A stretch of DNA of 35,056 nt from the NCBI GenBank assembly GCA_902795345.1, contig CADBKO010000037.1, positions 1 through 35,056 of the forward strand, read 5' to 3'. This DNA comes from Oscillospiraceae bacterium. GTDB lineage: Bacteria; Bacillota; Clostridia; Oscillospirales; Oscillospiraceae. Below are positions 21,829 to 29,011 of this stretch, in pieces; positions within the stretch are counted from its first letter, which is position 1, and each line of letters starts with the position of its first letter. Below the pieces are notes generated by a model. The model worked only from the letters and a program-made list of their open reading frames with translations. It searched no databases and was not told where the DNA came from. Both the position numbers and the translations under genes were made by a program.

Positions 21829-23294
21829 AACAGAGAAGCATCATCGGCTCCCTGGCCAGACGGATGGCCCTGGGGATGCTGTGCCTTTGGCTGGCGGTGA
21901 CGGCCCTGCTCACCACCCTGGTGGCGGGGGATATCCGCGCCCAGAGCGCGCCGGTCTATGCAGAGGCTCTGGAGCGGGCCATGGAGGAGCTGCGCTCTCG
22001 CAGCGGCGAAGAGGGCCTGACGGCGGAGAAGCTGGATTTCTCCCTGCCGGAATGTGCCTTTGTACCCGCGGGCAGCCTGCCGCTGACGCGCCAGCGGCAG
22101 ATCCCCCTGTGGAAGGGGACGCTGGCCCTGATCCCCCGGGGCAACATCATGAAGGGGGAGGGCTTTGATCTCACCGGCGCCGTCATGGGAAATGTGGGCC
22201 TCACGATCGTGGAGGGGAAGCTGGCCATTGGCAATAATGTGGGGGACGTGGGCAACTCCTCCGGAAATATGACCAATTCCTCTCAGAAGGGCTTTTTCCT
22301 GACCTTCTGGCAAGATCCGCTGCGGAAGGGGAGCTTCCCCTCCCGGGAGTTTTCCGGTGATTATGAAGGGGAAAAGCCCCGGTCGGCCTTCCCCGTGGTG
22401 GTCACCGCTCCGGCCAGGATGACGCCGGAGGAACTGATGGACGGGCTGGACAGCGGCAGCTGGCACTTTGATTCCATGCGCCTGCGCCAGTGCAGCTGCC
22501 TTCGGGGCTGCTGGCTCACCGACGGGGCGGGGGAGCCCTGCTGCTTTGCCGTGGGGGCCTATGGCTGGAGCCCCTTGCTGGAGGCGATCCGAGCCATGGG
22601 GCTGCTCTATCTGCTGTCCTTCCTGTTCTTCCAGCTGGTGGGGGCCGCCCTGTGGCTCAGCATGCGCCGGAGCATGGTCCATCCTCTGGGGAAGCTGGAG
22701 CGCGCCCTGGGGGCGGAGCCCCTGCAGGTGAGCAGCGCGGAATATGATTATCTGCTGCCCTACGGGGAACTTCGCGGCCCCGTTGCGGCCTATCTCCTGC
22801 GCCGGCAGATGCAGTATGCCGCTGCCGTTACCCCGGGGACGGCCCGCCCGCCGGAGGAATGCCCCCTGCTGCTGACGGAGCTGCAGCGCTGCGAGGATAA
22901 GCTGCTGCCCATCCTGACGGACCGGGGACAGAGGATCACCCGGGAGTTGAAGGCCGACGGCAGGGTCAGCGCCGACAGGGCACAGCTGGAGGATGCGCTG
23001 CTGGCCCTCTTCCGGGAGACCGTGGACTTTGCCGAGGAGAATGAGGAGATGTGTATCCGCACCGCGGAAAAAGCCGACTTCCTCCTGGCGGAGATCGAGG
23101 TCCGGACCAAGCGGCACCTGAAGGAAATGGAGTATCATCGCCTGTGGGACGGCATTTATCGCAGTCCCGCCGACGGGGACGCGCCGGGGGCCAAGCTGCG
23201 CAAGGCCATGTGGCGGCTGCCCGGCTCCTTCTCGACGGTGCGCAAGACTAAAAAGGGCTTGGCTTTAACTCTGGGCCTGCCGAAAAAGAGCTGA
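21825..23294 (+). CDS. Two-helix membrane protein with degenerate histidine-kinase-like C-terminus
   Basis: This 489-residue protein starts at GTG 21825, overlapping the sigma gene stop, with AAGGGGGAA upstream. One helix lies at about 12-35 and another at about 261-281, enclosing an extracytoplasmic domain of about 225 residues that includes a Gly/Asn-rich stretch and several Cys. The cytoplasmic part has a kinase-like layout: RGQRITRELKADGRVSADRAQLEDALLALFRETVDFAEE where an N-box would be, and a final GLALTLGLP like a G2 box. No phospho-acceptor H-box is visible and the ATP boxes are eroded. It may be a non-catalytic sensor for the ECF system. The product is otherwise unrecognised. Confidence 0.7.
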   Translation: MKQRSIIGSLARRMALGMLCLWLAVTALLTTLVAGDIRAQSAPVYAEALERAMEELRSRSGEEGLTAEKLDFSLPECAFVPAGSLPLTRQRQIPLWKGTLALIPRGNIMKGEGFDLTGAVMGNVGLTIVEGKLAIGNNVGDVGNSSGNMTNSSQKGFFLTFWQDPLRKGSFPSREFSGDYEGEKPRSAFPVVVTAPARMTPEELMDGLDSGSWHFDSMRLRQCSCLRGCWLTDGAGEPCCFAVGAYGWSPLLEAIRAMGLLYLLSFLFFQLVGAALWLSMRRSMVHPLGKLERALGAEPLQVSSAEYDYLLPYGELRGPVAAYLLRRQMQYAAAVTPGTARPPEECPLLLTELQRCEDKLLPILTDRGQRITRELKADGRVSADRAQLEDALLALFRETVDFAEENEEMCIRTAEKADFLLAEIEVRTKRHLKEMEYHRLWDGIYRSPADGDAPGAKLRKAMWRLPGSFSTVRKTKKGLALTLGLPKKS

Positions 23295-23361
23295 TGGCCG
23301 GATTCCCGCTTGCCGGTAGAGACCCTCCCTGAATCGGTCAGGAGTTCTACGAATTGGGAGA

Positions 23362-23390
23362 TTGACGAATACCGTATGCACGAATACTAT
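23362..23390 (+). promoter_or_regulatory. Possible promoter just before a terminator
   Basis: TTGACG (23362-23367), a 17-bp spacer and TACTAT (23385-23390). Transcription from here would meet the terminator at 23428-23462 after about 65 nt, giving a very short RNA or an attenuated leader for the downstream lipoprotein gene. The match may be fortuitous. Confidence 0.25.
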
Positions 23391-23427
23391 TTGACCGGGA
23401 ACTGAAAAACGGGACACCGAGCGAGTG

Positions 23428-23462
23428 AAATGCCGGGGCAAATCATTTGCTCCGGCATTTTT
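23428..23462 (+). terminator. Intrinsic terminator after the ECF operon
   Basis: A 15-bp stem (23428-23442 with 23446-23460, one wobble) has a TCA loop and ends in a TTTTT run. Confidence 0.8.
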
Positions 23463-23486
23463 CGACCTTTTTTCAGGATTTTTCCA

Positions 23487-23531
23487 TTATCCCCCGGGGG
23501 GATATGCTTGCTTATTCCCCCTCGGGATATG
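23487..23531. repeat. Two operator-like sites before the solute-binding lipoprotein
   Basis: TTATCCCCCGGGGGGATATG (23487-23506) and TTATTCCCCCTCGGGATATG (23512-23531) match at 16 of 20 positions with a 25-bp period. The first contains a perfect 8-bp-arm palindrome (23488-23504). Tandem near-palindromes 64 bp before a gene suggest a repressor or activator site. No binder can be named. Confidence 0.45.
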
Positions 23532-23594
23532 TTACGGTCGAGCGGAAAAGAAGAATACAAGTCAAAAGGGAAAGATGGAGAAAGGAGAGAAGAA

Positions 23595-25850
23595 ATGAAG
23601 CATCGTTCACAGAGAGGCGAGAGGCGCGTAGCGGCGATCCTGGCCCTGTTCCTGGCTGCCCTGCTGCTGGCAGGCTGCGGGCCCCAAACGCCCCAGCCCA
23701 CGGCGACCCTGACCCCGGCCTCGCCGCCTGCGGCCCCGCCTGCGCCGACCGCCCCGCCTGCGCCGGAACCGACGCCGGAGCCCGAAGGAGAAAAGCTGGT
23801 CTACGTCCCCTCCTATGAACCCCTGCCCGCTGCCATGGACGGCATCACCACCCGCTTCCCCAAGGAAACGGAAGGCGGCGTATGGTTCCTCCGTGTGACG
23901 GCCTCTGCCGAGGGCTCCTGCTACTGCCTCATGCACGGCGGGAAGGACGCTTCCGATCCCGTCACCGTAAAAACCTTCCCTCCGGAAATCTATGCAAACC
24001 GGCTGCTGCCCATGCCGGAGGGGACGGTCTGGGTGGATACCCAGGATTTTTCGACCGGGGAAGCCTCCCTCCTGGAGATCGATGGGAATAGCGGGGAAGT
24101 GCTGCGGGAAATCCCCTTCCCGGCAGAAAGCGGGTCGATCAGCGGCCTTTTCGACCTGCCGGACGGAAACCTGGGCATTTCGGCGATGCTGCCGACGATG
24201 GCGCAGGCCGCCTATGCCATGGCCGAAGACGGGACCGTCAGCCCTCTAGAAGCCCCCGTCAACGAGAGCGCGGACTACATGCGAAGCGTCACCTTTTTCG
24301 GGACGCGGGGCAGCGGCCTGGGGGATGGGGAATGTCTGGCCTATGACAAGGACGCCCTCTTTGCCTTCACCCCCGGCACAAGAGAAAAGAGGGAGCTGCT
24401 GCGCTGGGCTGACTGGGGCGTCAGTTCCTTCAATACCATGCCGCTTAGCATGGAGGATGGGGTCCTGCGCCTGGTGGACTATCGCTACGGGGAATACGTC
24501 ACGCTGACGCCCACCCCGGAAAGCCTGGTGAAGCCCCGACAGGAGGTCACCATGGCCTGTCTCACCCTGGAGGGGACCGCCGTGGACGAAGCCGTGCGGG
24601 ATTTCAACCGCCGCAGCACCGAATACTATATCGCCGTCCGGGACTACTCCGGCGGACAGCCCTATAACCAGGACGTGCGGGATGGGGCCATCACCGCCAT
24701 GAATCTGGACATCGCCTCCGGGAAGATGCCGGACCTCCTCTCCGTGCAGGACGGGGTCCCCTTTCAGAGTTATGCCAAGAAGGGCCTGCTGCGGGACCTG
24801 GGCCCCTGGCTGGCCTCGGAGGGGATCGAGCTTTTGCCCCAGCTGCAGGAGGCGGGGACCGTGGACGGGAAGACCATGATGGTCTGCGGCAGCTTCGCCC
24901 TGATCACGGCCATAGGCAGCCGGGACTACCTGGGAGACCTCACCGGCTGGACTGTGGAAGAAGCCAAAGCCCTGGCGGAAAGTCTGCCGGACTGCCGGGG
25001 CGTGTTCACCGCCACGATGACCCAAGACCTCTTCATGCGCTATCTTTCCTCTTATCTGGAGGGTTATCTGGACTGGGACGCGGGCACGGCTTCCTTTGAC
25101 AGCGAGGGATTCCGGGATATGCTGGAATTTGCCGCCGCACTTCCTATCCAGCCGCCGAAGGAATCCACCATGGGCGACGGGGAGGTCATGAGCGGGACGG
25201 CTCTGGCCGCTGCCTATACCATTACATCCGTCAATAACTGGCAGGTGCGGGATATGGTCTATATGGGCAAGCTGGTCTGCCCCGGCTTCCCCATGCCGGA
25301 CCGGGCGGGCACCCTCATTTACATGACGGCGCCCATGGCCGTCAGCGCCGCCGCCGCCAACCCGGAGGGGGCCTGTGCCTTCCTGCGCAGCCTGCTGGAC
25401 GAAAAGGCACAGACCGCCTTTACCGATCTGTTCCCCTCCACCGTAGCCGCCTTTGAAAACCAGCTGGCGGAGGCCATGCGGGAACCGACGCCGGAGGAGG
25501 GCTGCAAGTCGATTTATGTATTTTCCAACGGCGCACAGTTCCTCGATCCCACAGTATACCCCTGGGAGGGCGGGGAAGGGGAAAAACAACCCCGTACCGT
25601 CTTCTATTGGATGGACGACAACGGCAGCGTCTACCGGGAGGAAAAGATGTATGCCATGACCGAAGAGCAGCGGGATTCCCTCCTCAAGCTGCTGAACGGC
25701 GCGGTGCGTTCCAGCTCCTATGACCAGGTGATCGCCCGGATCGTGCAGGAGGAGGCGGGGGCCCTCTTTGCAGGGCAGCGGGAGGTCGCGGAAGTCGCCG
25801 CCAGGATACAGGAGCGGGTGCTGCTCTATATGGCGGAACAGGGCGGATAA
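23595..25850 (+). CDS. Large lipoprotein with family-1-type solute-binding domain
   Basis: This 751-residue protein has a lipobox LLLAGCG (Cys at about 28), then a Pro/Ala/Thr linker. An N-terminal region of about 300 residues has strand-rich repeats such as NRLLPMPEGTVWVDTQ and LFDLPDGNLG, suggesting a beta-propeller-like module. From about residue 315 it resembles extracellular solute-binding proteins (VTMACLTLEGTAVDEAVRDFNRRS, MNLDIASGKMPDLLSVQ, then MTAPMAVSAAAANPEGACAFLRSLL). No permease or ATPase gene is adjacent, so it may share a transporter elsewhere or act as a sensor partner. I chose the ATG at 23595 because AAAGGAGAG lies just upstream; the frame is open further back but crosses the palindromes. 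Confidence 0.85.
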   Translation: MKHRSQRGERRVAAILALFLAALLLAGCGPQTPQPTATLTPASPPAAPPAPTAPPAPEPTPEPEGEKLVYVPSYEPLPAAMDGITTRFPKETEGGVWFLRVTASAEGSCYCLMHGGKDASDPVTVKTFPPEIYANRLLPMPEGTVWVDTQDFSTGEASLLEIDGNSGEVLREIPFPAESGSISGLFDLPDGNLGISAMLPTMAQAAYAMAEDGTVSPLEAPVNESADYMRSVTFFGTRGSGLGDGECLAYDKDALFAFTPGTREKRELLRWADWGVSSFNTMPLSMEDGVLRLVDYRYGEYVTLTPTPESLVKPRQEVTMACLTLEGTAVDEAVRDFNRRSTEYYIAVRDYSGGQPYNQDVRDGAITAMNLDIASGKMPDLLSVQDGVPFQSYAKKGLLRDLGPWLASEGIELLPQLQEAGTVDGKTMMVCGSFALITAIGSRDYLGDLTGWTVEEAKALAESLPDCRGVFTATMTQDLFMRYLSSYLEGYLDWDAGTASFDSEGFRDMLEFAAALPIQPPKESTMGDGEVMSGTALAAAYTITSVNNWQVRDMVYMGKLVCPGFPMPDRAGTLIYMTAPMAVSAAAANPEGACAFLRSLLDEKAQTAFTDLFPSTVAAFENQLAEAMREPTPEEGCKSIYVFSNGAQFLDPTVYPWEGGEGEKQPRTVFYWMDDNGSVYREEKMYAMTEEQRDSLLKLLNGAVRSSSYDQVIARIVQEEAGALFAGQREVAEVAARIQERVLLYMAEQGG

Positions 25851-25866
25851 AGCCCGCATCATGAAT

Positions 25867-25898
25867 GGGGCTCCGGCAAGATCGCCGGAGCCCCGTTT
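25867..25898 (+). terminator. Intrinsic terminator after the solute-binding lipoprotein
   Basis: GGGGCTCCGGC and GCCGGAGCCCC form a perfect 11-bp stem with a 6-nt loop, followed by GTTTTC. It lies ten bases from the end of the convergent minus-strand gene. Confidence 0.75.
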
Positions 25899-25907
25899 TC
25901 ACAGTAC

Positions 25908-27296
25908 TCAAATCGTATTCAGCGGGTGGGTGCCCCGCACGTCGCACCAGCGGCGCAGCGCTTCCAGGATGACCTCCACGCTCTCCTCCGTGCCCAGCAT
26001 GCCGCTGTCCAATCCCAGGTGGTAGTATTCCTGCTTCCCGTATTCCCGCCCGGTGAAGCGCTTGTAGTGCCGTGCCCGGGAAAGGTCGGTGCTGACCATC
26101 TGCCGCTTTGCCTCCGTTTCATCCAGGCTGTATTTCACCATGGCGCGCCTGATCCTAGCGTCGGGCCGGGCATGGATGAAGATGCGGAAGCAGTTGGGGT
26201 CCGAATACAGCACCCAGTCGGCGCAGCGGCCCATGATGACGCAGCTTTCGTCCTTCGCGGCGATCTGCCGGATCACGCTGGTCTGGGCCACGAAAAGCCG
26301 CTCCTCCGGGGAAATGGCCCCGTTCGTCATGTCGTAAGCCGCGTTTTTGAAGTCGTAGACCAGCTCCCGCTCCATGTGGTGCTCCAGCTCCTCCACCGTC
26401 TCCAGGCTGAGACCGCTTTGCTCCGCAGCCATCTCATTGAGCTGCCTGTCGTAGAAGGTGATGCCCAGCTTTTCCGCCAGACGAAGGCCGATCTCGTAGC
26501 CTCCCGCGCCGAATTCCCGTCCGATGGTGACGATGATCTTGGGCTTGCCGGAAGCATCCAGCAGATAACCCTGGGCCGCCGCCTCCAGATACCGGTCCAC
26601 CTTGCTCTCCCGGCCCACGAAGCGCAGCAGGGGCTTTTGCAGGGGCTTTTGCAGCTGCCGCATGACGAAGCCCACCGTGAGGGCGCAGATCACCGTGCCC
26701 TCCCGCACGCCCACCAGCTTGCGGAAGGCCAGCAGGCTCGTGAGAGCGGAGATCGTCACCATGGTGCAGTCGAAGATGGTTTTGCTGGCGGGGAGGGACT
26801 TGCCGGACTTCCGGGAGATGGCTAAACTCATGCCGTCGCCGGGGGTGGGCAGGATGTTGGGGGAGAGGTACATCATCACCCCGGCGGCCACCAGGGGCAC
26901 GCTGCAAAGGAGATAGGCCATGCGGTGCAGATAACTGCCCGGTTCCGGCAGGCCCCCCAGCAGGGCCGCCGCCAGGTTCACCAGCTGGCCGAAGAGGAAG
27001 GAGGCCGCCAGCTGCAGAAGCATGCCCGCCTTGAAATCCTTTCCCAGGATCACCGCCTCCGCCAGGATATAGAGGCAGTAGACGGCGATGGTGCAGTTGC
27101 CCAGATTGACCCAGCCCGGCGCGCCTCGGCTGAGGCCGATCTGATAGAGCACGTTGGCGAGGCTTCCCACCGGGCTGACCCCCAGCCCCGAGCGGGCGGA
27201 GAAGACCACCCCCAGGGCCATGAGGAGCAGGCCCAGCAGGTAGATGAGCAGCCGCCTCGCCCAGAGGGCCGGATCGACGCCCTTGTTTTTCTTCAT
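25908..27296 (-). CDS. YczE-like (DUF6198) membrane domain fused to cytidylate kinase-like domain
   Basis: This 462-residue protein has an N-terminal domain of about six helices (about residues 12-230) with YczE/YitT-like motifs: LGVVFSARSGLGVSPVG, MYLSPNILPTPGDGMSLA and KTIFDCTMV. The C-terminal 200 residues look like the cytidylate-kinase-like family, with P-loop TIGREFGAGGYEIG, FYDRQLNEMAA, VIMGRCADWVL and FIHARPDARIRR. The kinase-like part is cytoplasmic; no substrate is known for this family. The fusion suggests a transporter or sensor coupled to a nucleotide enzyme. I chose the ATG at 27296, with AGGAGG and AAGG upstream. It is expressed behind a 229-nt leader containing a terminator. 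Confidence 0.88.
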   Translation of the reverse strand: MKKNKGVDPALWARRLLIYLLGLLLMALGVVFSARSGLGVSPVGSLANVLYQIGLSRGAPGWVNLGNCTIAVYCLYILAEAVILGKDFKAGMLLQLAASFLFGQLVNLAAALLGGLPEPGSYLHRMAYLLCSVPLVAAGVMMYLSPNILPTPGDGMSLAISRKSGKSLPASKTIFDCTMVTISALTSLLAFRKLVGVREGTVICALTVGFVMRQLQKPLQKPLLRFVGRESKVDRYLEAAAQGYLLDASGKPKIIVTIGREFGAGGYEIGLRLAEKLGITFYDRQLNEMAAEQSGLSLETVEELEHHMERELVYDFKNAAYDMTNGAISPEERLFVAQTSVIRQIAAKDESCVIMGRCADWVLYSDPNCFRIFIHARPDARIRRAMVKYSLDETEAKRQMVSTDLSRARHYKRFTGREYGKQEYYHLGLDSGMLGTEESVEVILEALRRWCDVRGTHPLNTI

Positions 27297-27388
27297 TTCG
27301 ACCTTCTCCTCCTTTCCGGGGCGCTGTTCATCAAGTATAACACGTTTTCGGCCATGATACCATAGCGAGAATAATAGAAGGACAGGGG

Positions 27389-27426
27389 AAAAAATCAAAG
27401 GACGCACAGAAAACCGTGCGTCCTTT
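27389..27426 (-). terminator. Terminator inside the leader of the YczE-kinase fusion gene (attenuator candidate)
   Basis: On the minus strand AAAGGACGCAC (27426-27416) pairs perfectly with GTGCGTCCTTT (27407-27397) and is followed by GATTTTTT. No minus-strand gene lies upstream for it to end. It stands between a strong promoter and the gene it would silence, which is the arrangement of an attenuator or riboswitch. Confidence 0.65.
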
Positions 27427-27525
27427 GGATCCCGTCGAAAACGGGGAGTCCCGGCCCCGCCTTCCTTTTCCAGCGCTCCTGAGGAGCATCTTACGTGCAG
27501 AAATAATGGAGGATTGAAACGAATT
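27427..27525 (-). promoter_or_regulatory. Structured 5' leader before the attenuator
   Basis: The predicted RNA holds GCTCC-TCA-GGAGC (27489-27477), a GGGG/CCCC stem and CCCGT-TTTCG-ACGGG, one after another just ahead of the terminator. No known riboswitch class was recognised, and I could not see an obvious antiterminator partner. It is a candidate aptamer or protein-binding leader. Confidence 0.4.
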
Positions 27526-27531
27526 GACCTT

Positions 27532-27559
27532 ATTATACCAGATACATGATACAAGTCAA
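27532..27559 (-). promoter_or_regulatory. Strong promoter for the YczE-kinase fusion gene
   Basis: On the minus strand TTGACT (27559-27554), a 16-bp spacer and TATAAT (27537-27532) with TGG before the -10. Transcription would begin near 27525. Confidence 0.65.
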
Positions 27560-27625
27560 TATATAATCTGAAGATAATCACAAGATGGATGGGCGGGAAG
27601 AATCAGCTGGCTGGCTCTTTGGCAC

Positions 27626-27654
27626 TTTACGCCGCCGGGGAAGGGTGGTATACT
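27626..27654 (+). promoter_or_regulatory. Promoter for the Ldh-family dehydrogenase
   Basis: TTTACG (27626-27631), a 17-bp spacer and TATACT (27649-27654), with TGG extending the -10. The predicted transcript starts near 27661, shortly before a hairpin. Confidence 0.5.
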
Positions 27655-27675
27655 CATAGCGGTACTGAAAACCGA

Positions 27676-27698
27676 CTCCGCCGGGCAGCCCGGCGGAG
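27676..27698 (+). other. Hairpin in the 5' leader of the dehydrogenase mRNA
   Basis: CTCCGCCGGG and CCCGGCGGAG form a perfect 10-bp stem with a CAG loop, 10 bases before the GGGAGG ribosome binding site. It could stabilise the mRNA 5' end. It has no U-tract. Confidence 0.5.
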
Positions 27699-27720
27699 AG
27701 ATCATGTGGGAGGACGAAAT

Positions 27721-28833
27721 ATGGAAACCAGACCCTATGTGCCCTGGGAACTGATGAACAGCTTTATGATCGACGTATTCAAGGCCTACGGCGTGCCGGA
27801 GGAGGATGCGAAGATCTGCGCCGACGTGCTGCTGGAGTCGGACCGCCGGGGCATCGAAAGCCACGGCTGCAACCGCTTCAAGCCCATCTATATCGACCGC
27901 ATAATTAACGGCACCCTGCTGCCCAAAACGGAGATCGAGATCGTCAAGGAGACCCCCACCACCGTGGTGATGGACGCCCACGACGGCATGGGTATGGTGG
28001 CCAGCCACCGCATGATGGAAATGCTGGTGGAGAAGGCTGGGAAGCTGGGCATGGCGGGCGGCGCGATCCGCAATTCCACCCATTTCGGCATCGCCGGTTA
28101 CTGGACGGACATGGCCGCGAAGGCCGGGATGATCGGCGTGGCGGGCACCAATGCCCGGCCCAGCATCGCCCCCACCTTCGGCGTGGAGAATATGCTGGGC
28201 ACCAACCCCCTGACCTTCTCTCTGCCCACGGACGAGGACTTCGCTTTCTGCATCGACTGCGCCACCAGCATCGTGCAGCGGGGCAAGATCGAATACTACG
28301 CCCGCTCCGGGAAGGACACCCCGGCGGGCATGGTGGTCACCCGGGACGGCAGCACCGTCACGGACAGTGCGGAGATCCTGAAAATGCTGGTGGCCGGAAC
28401 GGCGGCCCTGGCGCCTCTGGGCGGCGGCCCGGGGGACGAGATGTGCGGCTATAAGGGTTATGGCTATGCCACCGTGGTGGAGATCCTCTCCGCAGCCCTT
28501 TCCGGCGGCAATTTCATGAAGGCCCTCAGCGGCGTTTCCCCCGAGGGGAAGCCCCAGATGTACCACCTGGGCCACTTCTTCTTCGTGGTGGACCCGGAGG
28601 CCTTCGCGGGCGGCGACACCTTCCGGAAGACCGCCGGGGACATCTGCCGGGCGCTGCGGGCCAGCGCCAAGGCGCCGGGCTATGACCGCATCTATACCGC
28701 CGGGGAGAAGGAATATCTCACCTGGCTGGAGCGGAAGGACAAGGGCGTGCCCGTGGGCGAAGCGGTGCAGAAGGAAATGATCGCCCTGCGGGACAAGCAC
28801 AGCCTGCCCTACCGATTCCCCTTCGAAAACTGA
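27721..28833 (+). CDS. Ldh-family (malate/L-lactate/ureidoglycolate-type) dehydrogenase
   Basis: This 370-residue NAD(P)-dependent dehydrogenase belongs to the second malate/lactate dehydrogenase family, not the Rossmann type. Family motifs are SDRRGIESHGCNRF (catalytic His near 48), VMDAHDGMGMVASHRMM, IRNSTHFGIAGYWTDMA, ENMLGTNPLTFSLPT and PLGGGPGDEMCGYKGYG. The substrate is a 2-hydroxy or 2-keto acid; which one cannot be told. GGGAGG lies seven bases before the ATG. A frame open to 27589 overlaps the promoter and hairpin and is not used. Confidence 0.93.
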   Translation: METRPYVPWELMNSFMIDVFKAYGVPEEDAKICADVLLESDRRGIESHGCNRFKPIYIDRIINGTLLPKTEIEIVKETPTTVVMDAHDGMGMVASHRMMEMLVEKAGKLGMAGGAIRNSTHFGIAGYWTDMAAKAGMIGVAGTNARPSIAPTFGVENMLGTNPLTFSLPTDEDFAFCIDCATSIVQRGKIEYYARSGKDTPAGMVVTRDGSTVTDSAEILKMLVAGTAALAPLGGGPGDEMCGYKGYGYATVVEILSAALSGGNFMKALSGVSPEGKPQMYHLGHFFFVVDPEAFAGGDTFRKTAGDICRALRASAKAPGYDRIYTAGEKEYLTWLERKDKGVPVGEAVQKEMIALRDKHSLPYRFPFEN

Positions 28834-28849
28834 CGCTTCGGAAGAAAGC

Positions 28850-28897
28850 GCCGGGCCCGCTTCTGCGGGTCCGGCAGCTTATTCGGCCTGCTTTTTT
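28850..28897 (+). terminator. Terminator after the dehydrogenase
   Basis: GCCGGGCCCGC (28850-28860) pairs with 28865-28875 (one wobble), with a TTCT loop. The T-run (28892-28897) comes 16 nt later, so termination efficiency is uncertain. Confidence 0.5.
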
Positions 28898-28948
28898 CAG
28901 GGGGGACGCGCCTCCGCGCGGAGACCGGGAAAAAGGACGAAAAACGCA

Positions 28949-28977
28949 TTGACTAATTCAAGATATTCCAGTAGAAT
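28949..28977 (+). promoter_or_regulatory. Promoter of the NitT/TauT-type ABC operon
   Basis: TTGACT (28949-28954), a 17-bp spacer and TAGAAT (28972-28977), each one mismatch from consensus. It overlaps the TTG at 28949 and the ATG at 28976, which therefore cannot both be promoter and translated start on the same transcript. Confidence 0.65.
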
Positions 28978-29011
28978 GCGACTTGGAATTCACGAAAAAG
29001 GAGTCTTCTTT

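Noticed and set aside
27524..27553. Plus-strand promoter TTGACC with a weak -10 overlapping the minus promoter
   Set aside because: The -10 (TGATAC) is poor and a better plus-strand promoter with an extended -10 lies at 27626-27654, so face-to-face promoters are not needed.
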